A DNA stretch of 64,000 bases from Niastella populi (GCF_002078015.1 NZ_LWBP01000078.1:124001-188000), one strand, 5' to 3'. Shown: positions 9,725 through 18,359, numbered from the stretch's first letter. Notes: generated by a model from the sequence alone, not told the origin. Made by a program: numbers and translations.

Positions 9725-10027
9725 TTGGGGGAAATAAGAAATGAGAAATGAAGAAGGAATACAGAATATCGAATGTTGAATAATGAATGTCGAATGTAAA
9801 AGTTGAAAGGCAAATACAGCGTGGCACCGGGCGCCTTGAAAACTGCGACCGAAACGCTGTAACCAATCATTGCGAGGCCAAACAGGAGCCGTATTTAATT
9901 AGCACAACCTGTCCCGGCTTTGGTCGGGATCAGCAAATAATCCCAACAGCTAATCTGTATTTGTATTCCATTATCCCATTAGCACATTAGCGAATTGGTA
10001 TTTGTATTCCATTATCCAATTATCACA
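9725..10027. repeat. Gap with two phrase-repeat families (cgaatgttgaat; cattatcacattagc)
   Basis: No gene is supported here. About 9762-9800 holds variants of tcgaatgttgaataatgaatg, also found at 59703-59790. About 9966-10031 holds variants of ccattatcacattagcacattag, recurring at 13925, 22227, 32264, 33321, 46058, 51289 and 54979. A cctgtcccggctttggtcgggat inverted repeat lies near 9908-9930. Confidence 0.6.
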
Positions 10028-10528
10028 TTATTCTTCCTTCATATACCGCTTTAGCCAGGCAATTACAAAACTGACGCGTTTGTGGGTGTTTTGAAGCAAT
10101 TGATCGTATGCAAACAGCTTTACTTTTTGGGGCTTCTCTTCCAGCGCATACTGCACTTTGCCCTCTTTATCCAGTACTTCAAAATGGTTGATGGAATAAC
10201 GATACCGGCCGTTCACAATTTCAATGCTCATGTGCAACGCTACCGGTATTATAGATGGAGTTGAAATGCCGTGTTGTTTGGCTTTTACATTGATATACCC
10301 TTTGCCCGATACCAGCAGGTTGGCAGGATTTTCCCGCCGGGCTACCGTATCCCAATGTACCAGGAACGGCTGGTTAAAGAACGATTTAGCCCTTTCCATG
10401 CAGTGGGTGGTATTATCGGCCACTACTTCCCCATAATACTGGAACTGTCCTGATGTGGTGCGGGGTATCTGCCCTATCGCATTAGATACCAATACCATGA
10501 AAAACCATATAAACAATACAGACCGCAT
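10028..10528 (-). CDS. DUF4468-like secreted protein
   Basis: 166 residues from the ATG at 10526-10528 (MRSVLFIWFFMVLVSNAIGQ), which supplies a clean signal peptide; the longer frame to 10573 would bury it. The mature part contains QFQYYGEVVADNTTHCMERAKSFFN, LLVSGKGYINVKAK, ALHMSIEIVNGRYRYSINHFEVLD, the pattern of the DUF4468 domain with a TATA-box-binding-protein-like fold, common in Bacteroidota secreted proteins of unknown role. A strong hairpin lies 110 bp upstream of its start, in its probable 5' leader. Confidence 0.7.
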   Translation of the reverse strand: MRSVLFIWFFMVLVSNAIGQIPRTTSGQFQYYGEVVADNTTHCMERAKSFFNQPFLVHWDTVARRENPANLLVSGKGYINVKAKQHGISTPSIIPVALHMSIEIVNGRYRYSINHFEVLDKEGKVQYALEEKPQKVKLFAYDQLLQNTHKRVSFVIAWLKRYMKEE

Positions 10529-10637
10529 AATTGAACTACAAGATAATATATTGTACGCACTCATTATAACCACTCAACATAATTACGGCATCCTTCGTAA
10601 ATAGTTGCTTCCGGTCATACCTTCCATAAAAACAAAT

Positions 10638-10670
10638 GCCCCCGCAACGGAAAGCGGGGGCAACTTTTTT
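10638..10670 (+). terminator. Strong hairpin with T-run, no obvious plus-strand gene upstream
   Basis: GCCCCCGC-AACGGAAA-GCGGGGGC followed by AACTTTTTT on the plus strand. The nearest plus-strand gene, sucC, has its own terminator 900 bp earlier. On the minus strand the same hairpin is followed by ATTTGTTTTTAT and lies 110 bp before the DUF4468-like gene, so it could act as an attenuator or terminate an unseen transcript. Confidence 0.6.
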
Positions 10671-10754
10671 GAGAGACGGTTTCTGTGTTTTCACAAGGAT
10701 AGCTGGATTAGCTTTCAATCGGATAACTGGACTTTACTTTTAGTTTTTCAAAGG

Positions 10755-10926
10755 GACGTGGACCTGGTTTTTCGGACTTTGGACATTTTGGATTGGTTTT
10801 ACACGGATACGGATACAGTTCGGATTTTCGGATTTTGGACTTTTTGCATTGGTTTTACACGGATACGGATACGGTTTGGTTTTTCGGACATTTGGACGTT
10901 TTGGACTGGTTTTTCTATTGGACCTT
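10755..10926. repeat. Three degenerate tandem repeats, period 56-57 bp
   Basis: Three copies share a block around TTTTCGGA, TTTGGACATTTTGGA and a ggTTTTACACGGATACGGATAC tail (tail kept in copies 1 and 2, lost in copy 3). The aligned 'a' of attgg/actgg lies at 10792, 10848 and 10905, giving periods of 56 and 57. Internally the repeat consists of shorter ggat/gga variants. Not coding in a convincing frame on either strand. Confidence 0.8.
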
Positions 10927-11084
10927 GGATTAAGTTATATTTCTTTTGTTTGACATCATAAAGATCGAAATATTCTATGCTTTTCCTTCATTTCTTCTCT
11001 TCTTATTCGCTCCTCTCCTTGGTTAACTTATTTGTATCTAGGAATATACCCTTATATCTAACCGCACTTCTCAATCCTGATTCA

Positions 11085-11222
11085 CTAACGGGTATGGGCA
11101 ATAAAAAACCCGCCCTTACCAGACGGGATATATTGTAGTATGGTTGCACCACAACAGATCTCAGTTATGCTGGCTTTCACAGATATGGAACAGTTATGAA
11201 TATTTCTTTTTTCGGTTTTCAT
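11085..11222 (-). other. Possible short transcript with a 45-codon ORF running through its terminator
   Basis: On the minus strand an ATG at 11220-11222 opens a 45-codon frame (MKTEKRNIHNCSISVKAS...) that ends at 11085. A TATTTTTG sequence, a full match to the Bacteroidota -7 box TAnnTTTG, lies about 20 nt before the ATG, though no -33 TTTG is seen. The frame reads into the hairpin CCCGTC-TGGTAAG-GGCGGG and its T6 tail (11101-11122). It could be a small protein, a leader peptide with attenuator, or a short non-coding RNA. No gene follows on that strand until 10528. Confidence 0.35.
11101..11122 (-). terminator. Minus-strand terminator in the gene-poor zone
   Basis: Read on the minus strand: CCCGTC-7 nt-GGCGGG (one G-U pair) then TTTTTTATT. 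It lacks an assigned upstream gene apart from the 45-codon frame. Confidence 0.7.
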
Positions 11223-11764
11223 TTGACGTTGGAAGCACAAAAATAAAATAAAGTTCTATAGTTGCATCCCGGGTATAAATATGTAACTATTTGTTCAAAT
11301 TAGAAAGCGCCGGAAGCGATAACTTGCTCTGCATCTGCGTTTATTTTAGAAAGTAATACGATGAAACCTTTATGCATCGTATATTCACAACAATAGCATT
11401 TCGTACATTTACTAATTGCGTAAAACATTCATTTACTACCCGCAATACATTACATCGTGGATATCTAATTATACAAAAACACTCCACTACTTATTCATCA
11501 ACCAATATCTTTGTATCCGTTGCCGATCACAATAGAAAACACAGTGCTGCCGTTATATGATCGCTACCTGTTAATGATATGTGTTTTCAAAGAACTACCC
11601 CCTATCAGGCCTCTATTCAGTACTAGTGTTGTTACGAAAAGCGCACCGTATTTTCTGTAATTGTAAAATTTAGTAGTTACCTCTTGTGGATAAACAGGCT
11701 TTTGGCATAGTATTTTGTCAATTATAAAAAGTAACCAAATCTTTAACCTGATTAATCTGTAGCA
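11223..11764. other. Gene-poor stretch, nothing recognised
   Basis: About 540 bp, A+T-rich, without a convincing frame. One perfect DnaA-box match (TTGTGGATAA) lies at 11684-11693 but stands alone. No RNA family was recognised by eye. Confidence 0.5.
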
Positions 11765-11848
11765 ATGAAAAATCCCGTACGTCTTTTCTTCGGCTTCATC
11801 TTTGTAACCTATGTGATCATTTATAGTTTGATGGCCCTGCTTGCGTAG
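11765..11848 (+). CDS. 27-residue single-helix membrane microprotein (candidate)
   Basis: ATG at 11765 to TAG at 11846-11848. The product starts MKNPVR, followed by an uninterrupted hydrophobic stretch (LFFGFIFVTYVIIYSLMALLA), which is a typical one-helix inner-membrane peptide with a positive-inside start. Such composition is unlikely in random intergenic DNA, and it sits in a 1.5-kb gap with no other gene. No family is recognised; it could also be coincidence. Confidence 0.45.
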   Translation: MKNPVRLFFGFIFVTYVIIYSLMALLA

Positions 11849-11971
11849 TTTTCACTTCTCACTTTACCGTTACAAAGACCACTTACCCGCCCCATACGAT
11901 TATACTCCCGGCTTACCGTATAACCGAAATACTGTAGATGCTTCAGGCTGCACGCTTAAAGGGTAACGCTG

Positions 11972-12021
11972 CTTGCGCGTTCCGCATTCCGCGTATTGCA
12001 TTTTGCGTTTCGCGTTCAGCG
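11972..12021. repeat. Phrase repeat 'gcgttccgcattccgcgt'
   Basis: Variants of gcgttccgcattccgcgtattgcattttgcgtttcgcgtt immediately upstream of the GNAT start at 12041, so the 5' UTR of that gene probably contains or borders it. Confidence 0.6.
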
Positions 12022-12040
12022 TTTTTATTATCTTCGTTAC

Positions 12041-12526
12041 ATGTCAACAATTGCCATCAGAACCATTCAACCTGCCGATAACCAGGCGCTTGCCGTTATT
12101 ATCAGAAACGCACTCGCAGAATTCGGCGCCAATAAACCCGGCACCGTTTACTACGATGCCACAACCGATGCCTTGTACGAACTCTTCAGGAAGGCAGGAA
12201 GCATTTATTATGTGGCTGAAGAAAATGGCGTGCTCCTCGGCGGCGCCGGCATTTATCCTTCGCCCGGTTTACCGGCCGATACCTGTGAGCTGGTTAAAAT
12301 GTACCTGTCGCCCAACGCGCGGGGAAAAGGCATTGGCAAATTGCTGATAGAAAAAGCGCTTGAATTTGCAACCGCAACCGGTTACCGGAATGTTTATATT
12401 GAAACCATGCCCGAATTAAGAAAAGCGATGTCGGTATACGAGAAGTTTGGTTTCAAATACCTCGACGGCCCCATGGGCAATACCGGGCACTTTGGCTGTG
12501 GAATATGGATGATAAAAAGTTTATAG
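12041..12526 (+). CDS. GNAT-family N-acetyltransferase
   Basis: 161 residues from the ATG at 12041 (MSTIAIRTIQPADNQALAVIIRNALAEFG). Acetyl-CoA-dependent N-acetyltransferase of unknown substrate. Motif A is clear: CELVKMYLSPNARGKGIGKLLIEKALEFA (pyrophosphate-binding R-x-x-G-x-G/A), preceded by a beta-strand GVLLGGAGIY and followed by YRNVYIETMPELRKAMSVYEKFGFKYL. A longer frame from 11996 reads through the upstream phrase repeat and is not preferred. Confidence 0.9.
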   Translation: MSTIAIRTIQPADNQALAVIIRNALAEFGANKPGTVYYDATTDALYELFRKAGSIYYVAEENGVLLGGAGIYPSPGLPADTCELVKMYLSPNARGKGIGKLLIEKALEFATATGYRNVYIETMPELRKAMSVYEKFGFKYLDGPMGNTGHFGCGIWMIKSL

Positions 12527-12637
12527 TTTATTGTTTATAGTTTCTGGTTCTTTAATTTCAGATTACCGCACTCGTTTTAAACTGCATTATTTTCGAATTT
12601 AATTAGCGTACCCGCGGTGAGGATGAACCATAAACAG

Positions 12638-13252
12638 CTAACATGCTTTCACTTCATAGATGGGACTAAAGAGATACAATTTCCCCGTTTCCACCTCAAC
12701 ACATTGAAAGCGCTTACGCAGTTTTTTTCCTTTCCTGAAAATGCGGCCTTCACCAATGTCGAACAACTGCCCTTCGGGCAACTGCTCAACCATTACCAGG
12801 CCGTTATCGCGGTCGAACTTTTTCAGCACCCGCATCAGTCCTTCATCGGCGCAACTGCTGGCTGGCAGGTCGTGCATCGATTGTTTGAGGGCCTGTTCTA
12901 CCACTGGCGGGAAGATCTCTTTGCCTAAAAAATCTTTCAGTAAAGTGGCGTACAGGTCTTTCCACTCGCGGCCATGCGGCGAAACCCGGTGACCATAGCG
13001 GGTAAACGTTACCAGGTGCGCCAGCTCGTGTATCAGTGTAATGAGAAAGGCATAGGGATTCAGATTCCCGTTTACGCTGATGCGATGGTTTTTATCGGTT
13101 GTAGCATGGCGGTAATCGCCGAGGATCGATTTTCGTTCGCGGGTAATGGTTAAATGTACTTTATACTGGTGCAGGAACTCCAGCACACGGGGAACGGCCG
13201 TGGCCGGAATGAACTTACTGAGGTATTCTAAAGGCGCCTGCTGCTTAGACAT
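12638..13252 (-). CDS. SprT-like zinc metallopeptidase-fold protein
   Basis: 204 residues. Contains HELAH (His75-Glu76-His79), the zinc-binding HExxH motif of the SprT/Spartan family, in the context NPYAFLITLIHELAHLVTFTRYGHRVSPHGREWKDLYATLL; the later SPHGREWK with its His fits the usual third-ligand region. The C-terminal part (GEGRIFRKGKKLRKRFQCVEVETGKLYLFSP) replaces the zinc-ribbon seen in some relatives; no CxxC pairs are visible. Function is presumably proteolysis or a DNA/RNA-associated role. Its start overlaps the end of the upstream membrane gene by 8 bp, indicating translational coupling. Confidence 0.85.
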   Translation of the reverse strand: MSKQQAPLEYLSKFIPATAVPRVLEFLHQYKVHLTITRERKSILGDYRHATTDKNHRISVNGNLNPYAFLITLIHELAHLVTFTRYGHRVSPHGREWKDLYATLLKDFLGKEIFPPVVEQALKQSMHDLPASSCADEGLMRVLKKFDRDNGLVMVEQLPEGQLFDIGEGRIFRKGKKLRKRFQCVEVETGKLYLFSPIYEVKAC

Positions 13253-13649
13253 TCTTTTTTTGCTTGCTCAATTTCATCAGGATGATCACTTCGATGGTCG
13301 TATATACCAGGTACAGGAACATACATCCGAGGATCCCTCCTTTATTTACATCCTTTTGTACTATGCTAATATAAATAAACACGGTCACCAGGCAAATCAT
13401 CATTTTTGAAAATACCCCGCCATATACCGTGCGCACAATGGCCGCCGGGTTGCTTGAACCCATCGACCGCGAGAACAGGTAGAACGAAACCGCAGTTGCG
13501 GCAAACAATACCAAATTACCAACCATCAGCACATCCACATCAAAGTTCCACTGGCCGAGCTTTGCCCGGCTGGTAAGGAATAATGTTGTTGTAATAATAA
13601 AGAGCAGTATGAGCGGACGGAAAGCTTTTAAAACCGGATTTTTAGTCAT
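13245..13649 (-). CDS. Small four-helix membrane protein, function unknown
   Basis: 134 residues from the ATG at 13647-13649 (MTKNPVLKAFRPLILLFIITTTLFL); a longer frame to 13751 adds polar sequence from a phrase repeat and is rejected. Four hydrophobic segments, ending in a basic tail (LMKLSKQKKNV). The pattern resembles small membrane proteins that accompany ATP-synthase genes in Bacteroidota, but no atp gene is seen here, so the resemblance is not used as a name. Overlaps sprT-like by 8 bp. Confidence 0.65.
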   Translation of the reverse strand: MTKNPVLKAFRPLILLFIITTTLFLTSRAKLGQWNFDVDVLMVGNLVLFAATAVSFYLFSRSMGSSNPAAIVRTVYGGVFSKMMICLVTVFIYISIVQKDVNKGGILGCMFLYLVYTTIEVIILMKLSKQKKNV

Positions 13650-13683
13650 GTTGAAAAAATGGAGTGCAAAGATAGGTATGGGA

Positions 13684-13717
13684 GTTGAAAAGTTGGCTTG
13701 TTGACGAGTTGACAAGG
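13684..13717. repeat. Phrase repeat 'gttgacgagttgac'
   Basis: gttgaaaagttggcttgttgacgag and variants just upstream of the small membrane gene. Same family as 24301-24357, 25297-25376, 36448-36503, 53372-53411 and 57475-57507. Confidence 0.65.
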
Positions 13718-13830
13718 GATCGCCTCCCCGCGGCAGGTCTTGCATAGGCATAGCTCGCGTTCAGGCAGCCGTTAATTTACAGGTTTCGCCGCCCGGCAGC
13801 ATGCCATGTTTATGTATAACCTCAGGCATA

Positions 13831-13860
13831 AAATAAAAAGTCCCGCCGATTAGCGAGACT
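13831..13860 (-). terminator. Terminator of the bactofilin operon
   Basis: On the minus strand AGTCTCGC-TAATCG-GCGGGACT (one G-U pair) then TTTTATTT, about 170 bp after the bactofilin stop. Between them, at 13925-13950, lies a cattagcatattagcacattag phrase repeat. Confidence 0.75.
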
Positions 13861-14028
13861 AAAATAAGTTTGAGGTTATGATTTTCAGGCAATTATATAC
13901 CAACTACTAAGCCGGTTTTCCTTAGCCATTAGCATATTAGCACATTAGCAATACATACCTTTTCCGGTAACAACTGGGTTATCGAATAGGTGCGTTCAAC
14001 AAGTACATAGGGGCGTAACCAGATCGAA

Positions 14029-14466
14029 CTAGGAGGCTTTCTGAAGCTCTTTTGCCTTTTTCTCGGCAACTACTTCATTCACCTGTCCATTGGTAGCTGT
14101 AGTCATATGACACTGGCCATTGAAATTGGCGCTGGGCTCTATCTGCAGTTTTCCTGCATATAAATTCCCGTTCACATGGCTGCCACCTTTTAACTGCAGC
14201 AACTCTTTTACTTTAATGGTGCCGGATACTTTCCCCATGATATCGGCCTGCTGACCTGAAATATCGCCTTCAACAGAGCCATTGGAGCCAATAACTACTT
14301 TCGCCTGGCATTGGATATTGCCCTGCAGGTGGCCATCGATACGGATATCGCCATTGCTGGAAATATCGCCTTTCAATGTTGTGCCTGCAGCAATAATGGT
14401 TGCAGCCCCTGTTCCGGGTGCTGATACATCGCCAGTTGTTTCGGATTTGGATTTTTGATTGAACAT
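14029..14466 (-). CDS. Bactofilin (polymer-forming cytoskeletal protein)
   Basis: 145 residues. A short disordered N-terminus (to about residue 22) is followed by a right-handed beta-helix domain with the repetitive pattern IIAAGTTLKGDISSNGDIRIDGHLQGNIQ, KVVIGSNGSVEGDISGQ, ADIMGKVSGTIKVKELLQLKGGSHVNGNLYAGKLQIEPSANFNGQC, typical of the bactofilin core. Bactofilins polymerise without nucleotide and scaffold cell-wall enzymes. It is cotranscribed with the upstream anchor gene (15-bp gap), a pairing that usually includes an M23 peptidase. The conserved bactofilin partner role is therefore expected but the catalytic part is absent here. Confidence 0.93.
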   Translation of the reverse strand: MFNQKSKSETTGDVSAPGTGAATIIAAGTTLKGDISSNGDIRIDGHLQGNIQCQAKVVIGSNGSVEGDISGQQADIMGKVSGTIKVKELLQLKGGSHVNGNLYAGKLQIEPSANFNGQCHMTTATNGQVNEVVAEKKAKELQKAS

Positions 14467-14481
14467 ACGGAAATGGTTGGT

Positions 14482-14877
14482 TTATTCTTCAATATTCTCG
14501 GTTTGGGGAATGGAAAGCGTGGTCGTGTCTAACTTAACGCTGATATTCCCCTGCAAAACACTTTTTACGTTATCAAGATACCTGTCTTTATAATGCATCG
14601 CCTGCTCCAGCGAATCGGTACGCACCTTCAGCTCACGCAACTCACGCATGGTGTTCACATCGCCATATCCTGGTATGTACATACGCAACGGGGTAAACAC
14701 AATCAGTGCTACCGTTAACCCGGTGAGCAAAACAAAAATGGTGCTAAGCGTAATGTAAACACTCAGTCTGGATAATTTAAACGTCACAACCTCTTCGTAA
14801 GTATCATCGTTCATCACTACCAGTCGGTACCGGTTCTGCAAGCGCTTCAGGGTAGATTGGGCATCGAATTTAGCCAT
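14482..14877 (-). CDS. M23-peptidase-like membrane anchor lacking the catalytic domain
   Basis: 131 residues: a cytoplasmic N-terminus with LQNRYRLVVMNDDTYEEVVTFKLSR, one membrane helix at about residues 37-62, then FTPLRMYIPGYGDVNTMRELRELKVRTDSLEQAMHYKDRYLDNVKSVLQG. This sequence matches what I know of the N-terminal, membrane-proximal part of Bacteroidota M23 peptidases, including the TPLR.YIPGY motif. The protein stops where the peptidase domain would begin (IPQTENIEE); no HxxxD or HxH motif follows before the bactofilin gene. It forms an operon with the bactofilin. It may be a true short form or an ancient truncation. Confidence 0.7.
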   Translation of the reverse strand: MAKFDAQSTLKRLQNRYRLVVMNDDTYEEVVTFKLSRLSVYITLSTIFVLLTGLTVALIVFTPLRMYIPGYGDVNTMRELRELKVRTDSLEQAMHYKDRYLDNVKSVLQGNISVKLDTTTLSIPQTENIEE

Positions 14878-15014
14878 AGAGAGAGTTTCAAAACGCTAAA
14901 GGTAATAAGTTATTTTAATGAATTGTCACGGGGATAAAAATTAACGTTCTGACAAAATATTTTTCTTGAAAATCAGTTAATAAGATTTTAGTTTGTGGTT
15001 GAAATTAAAAGGAT

Positions 15015-18000
15015 TTGACGAGGACAATTGCATTAATCATAATCTTAATAATATCGCTGCCGAAAGTATACGCGCAGCCAACGCTTTCTTTTGACCTGAA
15101 GAAGCCTCAAAAGTTCGAAAACCGCAAACTGGCCTCCGAAAAAACAGAAGACCGTAAATTCCACGCCGTACGGCGTTTTACCCAGAACGGTACCACCAAA
15201 TTCAACTTTCATTTTAACGCATATAAGAAACTGGCTGAAGTAATTGCACGCGGCAAGGCAATGCATAAAGACGATTACTCGCGCCTGCTTTCTTTCTACA
15301 ATTACAGCCTCGAACAAACCGCAAAGGACAAAATAGAGCTCGATTCAGTTATTTACAAAGCCAATGCAGGCATCCTGCTGCACGACCTGCGCAACAGCTG
15401 GGTCGATAACCTGTATATGCTCATGGGCCAGGCTTATTATTATAAAAACCTGCCCGACTCGGCCTATTTCAGTTTTCAGTACATCAACTATGCCTTCTCG
15501 CCCAAAGAGAAAGACGGATACGATAAACCGATAGGTTCCAATGCCAATAAAGATGAGGGCGGCAGTGTATTTTCGATCTCAACCAGGGAAAGCAGCAACC
15601 TGCTGAAAAAAGCATGGTCACGCCCACCCAGCCGCAATGAATCATTTATCTGGCAAATAAAGACCTACCTGGCAAAAGATGAATTGCCCGAAGCGGCCGG
15701 TTTAATAGAAACACTGAAACACGATCCCCTGTTTCCGGATCGCCTGCAAACAGACCTGCACGAAATGCAGGCCCTGTGGTTCTATAAACAACAGATATAC
15801 GACAGCGCTGCCATCTATCTTGAGCAGGCTTTACCCAACGCAGAAAGCCGTGAGGAAACCGCCCGCTGGCAATACCTCATCGCACAATTATACGAGCAGG
15901 CCGGTAAATCGGCCGATGCCGCCAAATGGTTCGAAAAAGCAGTGGGCCATACGCTAAACCCGGTGCTTGAAGTATATGCGCGGTTAAATGCCATTCGCCA
16001 GCAAAAAGGCGACGACAAAATTATTCAGGAGAATATCAAAGAACTGGTACGCATGGCCCGCAAAGACCGCTATGCAGCTTACCGCGATATTATCTACTAT
16101 GCTGCCGCCGAAATGGAACTGGAGCGCAATAACGTTCCCGGCGCAAAAGACCTGCTACTAAGAGCAACTGCCGCACAGGGTGAAGACCCGTCGGTTCGCT
16201 CAAAAGCGTTTTTACTGCTGGGCGATCTGTGCTTCAAGGAAAAGAATTACTCCGACGCCAAACGGTTTTACGATAGCATCACTACCATAAAACCCGATCT
16301 CGTTGACCTTACATCGTTCAATAAACTGAAAGCAGCGCTGGCCAGGATCGTTGCATACCAAACCACCATCAACCGGGAAGATAGCCTGCAACGCATTGCC
16401 GCCATGCCCGAAGAAGAACGCGAAGCCTATATAAAAAAACTGGTTAAACAGTTACGTAAGAAACAGGGCCTGAAAGATGAAGACGCCACCGATCCATCGG
16501 GCGGACCACTATCGTTCAATGATAACAGTGGACCATCCGATATGTTTGGCAGCAATACCAAAGGCGACTGGTATTTTTATAATCCATCCTTAAAAGGAAA
16601 GGGGTATACTGAATTCAAAGGACAATGGGGCAACCGCCCGAATGTAGATAACTGGCAACGGCTGGCAGCCATCAGGCAATCGCCCGCCGCCATGGCAGGT
16701 GCGCTCGATGAAGTTGAAGGCGGCAAAACAGCCGCCGCCGGTCCAATGACGTATGAGGAACTGCTGAAACCCGTTCCGCTTACGCCGGCGCAAATGGCTA
16801 CCTCCAACGATTCTATTGAGGTAGCGCAGTTCAACCTCGGTAAAGCATACCTCGAAGGACTGGAAGACTATACTTCTACCATCAATACGCTGGAAGCATT
16901 TCTGACCCGTTTCCCCGAAAGCAAACACAGGCCTGAAGCCCTTTTCCTGCTGGCTTACTGTTATACCAAAACAGGTGATGCGGGCAAAGCGGCGGCGGTG
17001 CAGAGTGAGCTGAAACAAAAGTATCACGGAACCAGCTTTGAAAAGATCGTGTCGAATCCCAATGGCCTTTCGCCCGACAGCACGGCCAAACTGGATATGA
17101 CCCGCCGGTACGACAACATCTATAATTTATACATAGAAGGCAATTTCGACGAGGCACAGGCGCAAAAGAAAATTGCCGATAGCATGTACAACAAAAATTA
17201 CTGGACACCCCAGTTGCTGTACATTCAATCTGTTTACTACATCAAACAGCGGCAGGATGATGCTGCAACGAAATCACTGCAGGATATCACCCGCCTGTTC
17301 CCCAACTCGCCCATGGCCGCCAAAGCGCGTGCACTGATCGACGTGTTAAGCCGTCGCAAACAAATTGAAGAGTACCTTACGAACTTACAAATAGAACGTC
17401 CGGCTGAGGACAGTACGGCAGAACCCGTTGCTATCGTAACACCGCCGCCGGTATCGCAACAACCACCGGTAGTGGTACAACCTGAGCAACAGCAGCCGGC
17501 TCGGCAACAGCCAGCCGTAGCGGTTAAACCCGATCCGCAACCTGCTACCAACCTGCCTAAAACACAACAGCAGCCAACTACTGCGCCTAAAATAGATCAA
17601 CCGAAGGCAGAAGTTACCAAAACGGTTATTCCCCCGGCAAAACAGCCTGCAGTCCAATTGCCGCCGCCACCGGTGAAAAAAGATTCGGTGAAGGCAAATG
17701 TGGAAGCGCCTAAACCGCTGGTGCTTGCCAATAATGCAGAACAACCGCATTATGTGGCTATTGTGCTCGATAAGGTAGATCCCGTATATGTGAACGAAGC
17801 CCGCAACGCCTTCACACGTTACAACCGCGAACAATATTCAGCCAAAGGTTATACGGTTAACAACCAGAATATAAGCGATGCTTACAAACTGGTGCTCATT
17901 GGCACCTTCCCCAATGCCGGTGAAGCCATTACCTACATCGATAAAACCAAAAAGCTTGCTGCCAGTGAAATAGTGCCCTGGTTGCCTGCGGCCAAGTACT

Positions 18001-18104
18001 CATTCGTTATCATCAACGATAACAACCTGCAGGTTTTGATGAACACCAAAGACGTAAACGCATTTAAACAATGGCTTAACCAGCATTACCCCGGTAAATT
18101 CTAA
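15015..18104 (+). CDS. porW: PorW/SprE-type TPR protein of the type IX secretion/gliding system
   Basis: 1029 residues. The start is TTG at 15015: an in-frame TAA lies at 15006-15008 and no ATG fits. A signal peptide (IALIIILIISLPKVYAQ) precedes a long TPR-rich region; members often start as lipoproteins but no lipobox Cys is seen. Family landmarks include FHFNAYKKLAEVIARGKAMHKDDYSRLLSFYNY, DNLYMLMGQAYYYKN, SFIWQIKTYLAKD, WYFYNPSLKGKGYTEFKGQWGNRPNVDNWQR and the later FNLGKAYLEGLEDYTSTINTLEAFLTRFP. A Pro/Gln/Val-rich linker (about 800-890) leads to a C-terminal SPOR-like domain region. It is required in relatives for T9SS export of sorting-domain proteins. Confidence 0.85.
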   Translation: MTRTIALIIILIISLPKVYAQPTLSFDLKKPQKFENRKLASEKTEDRKFHAVRRFTQNGTTKFNFHFNAYKKLAEVIARGKAMHKDDYSRLLSFYNYSLEQTAKDKIELDSVIYKANAGILLHDLRNSWVDNLYMLMGQAYYYKNLPDSAYFSFQYINYAFSPKEKDGYDKPIGSNANKDEGGSVFSISTRESSNLLKKAWSRPPSRNESFIWQIKTYLAKDELPEAAGLIETLKHDPLFPDRLQTDLHEMQALWFYKQQIYDSAAIYLEQALPNAESREETARWQYLIAQLYEQAGKSADAAKWFEKAVGHTLNPVLEVYARLNAIRQQKGDDKIIQENIKELVRMARKDRYAAYRDIIYYAAAEMELERNNVPGAKDLLLRATAAQGEDPSVRSKAFLLLGDLCFKEKNYSDAKRFYDSITTIKPDLVDLTSFNKLKAALARIVAYQTTINREDSLQRIAAMPEEEREAYIKKLVKQLRKKQGLKDEDATDPSGGPLSFNDNSGPSDMFGSNTKGDWYFYNPSLKGKGYTEFKGQWGNRPNVDNWQRLAAIRQSPAAMAGALDEVEGGKTAAAGPMTYEELLKPVPLTPAQMATSNDSIEVAQFNLGKAYLEGLEDYTSTINTLEAFLTRFPESKHRPEALFLLAYCYTKTGDAGKAAAVQSELKQKYHGTSFEKIVSNPNGLSPDSTAKLDMTRRYDNIYNLYIEGNFDEAQAQKKIADSMYNKNYWTPQLLYIQSVYYIKQRQDDAATKSLQDITRLFPNSPMAAKARALIDVLSRRKQIEEYLTNLQIERPAEDSTAEPVAIVTPPPVSQQPPVVVQPEQQQPARQQPAVAVKPDPQPATNLPKTQQQPTTAPKIDQPKAEVTKTVIPPAKQPAVQLPPPPVKKDSVKANVEAPKPLVLANNAEQPHYVAIVLDKVDPVYVNEARNAFTRYNREQYSAKGYTVNNQNISDAYKLVLIGTFPNAGEAITYIDKTKKLAASEIVPWLPAAKYSFVIINDNNLQVLMNTKDVNAFKQWLNQHYPGKF

Positions 18105-18359
18105 TGCGCTTCTAACCGGGTTTTAATTCCTATATTCTTTTTTTTCATTTTCAACGCGTTAACTTTTCCTGCCCTCCCGGGGAAAATCTGTTAAAATAAT
18201 TAACTAGACCAGCAAACCCGGCCGGTGGCCTAAAAAACTGGCCTGAAAAAATTATTAAGAATACTTTCGTAATGGTCCCTGGTTTTATTTGGTATAAAGC
18301 ATGATTTTTGCAATTCGTAAAATCCCGGGTACAATTCCCGGTTTACAAAATTCCCAACT

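Noticed and set aside
10536-10718. 60-residue minus-strand frame reading through the 10638 hairpin
   Set aside because: Runs through a GC-rich terminator stem and lacks family features.
11684-11693. Perfect DnaA box (TTGTGGATAA)
   Set aside because: A single box without clustered copies, AT-rich unwinding element or dnaA/dnaN neighbours; not evidence of an origin.
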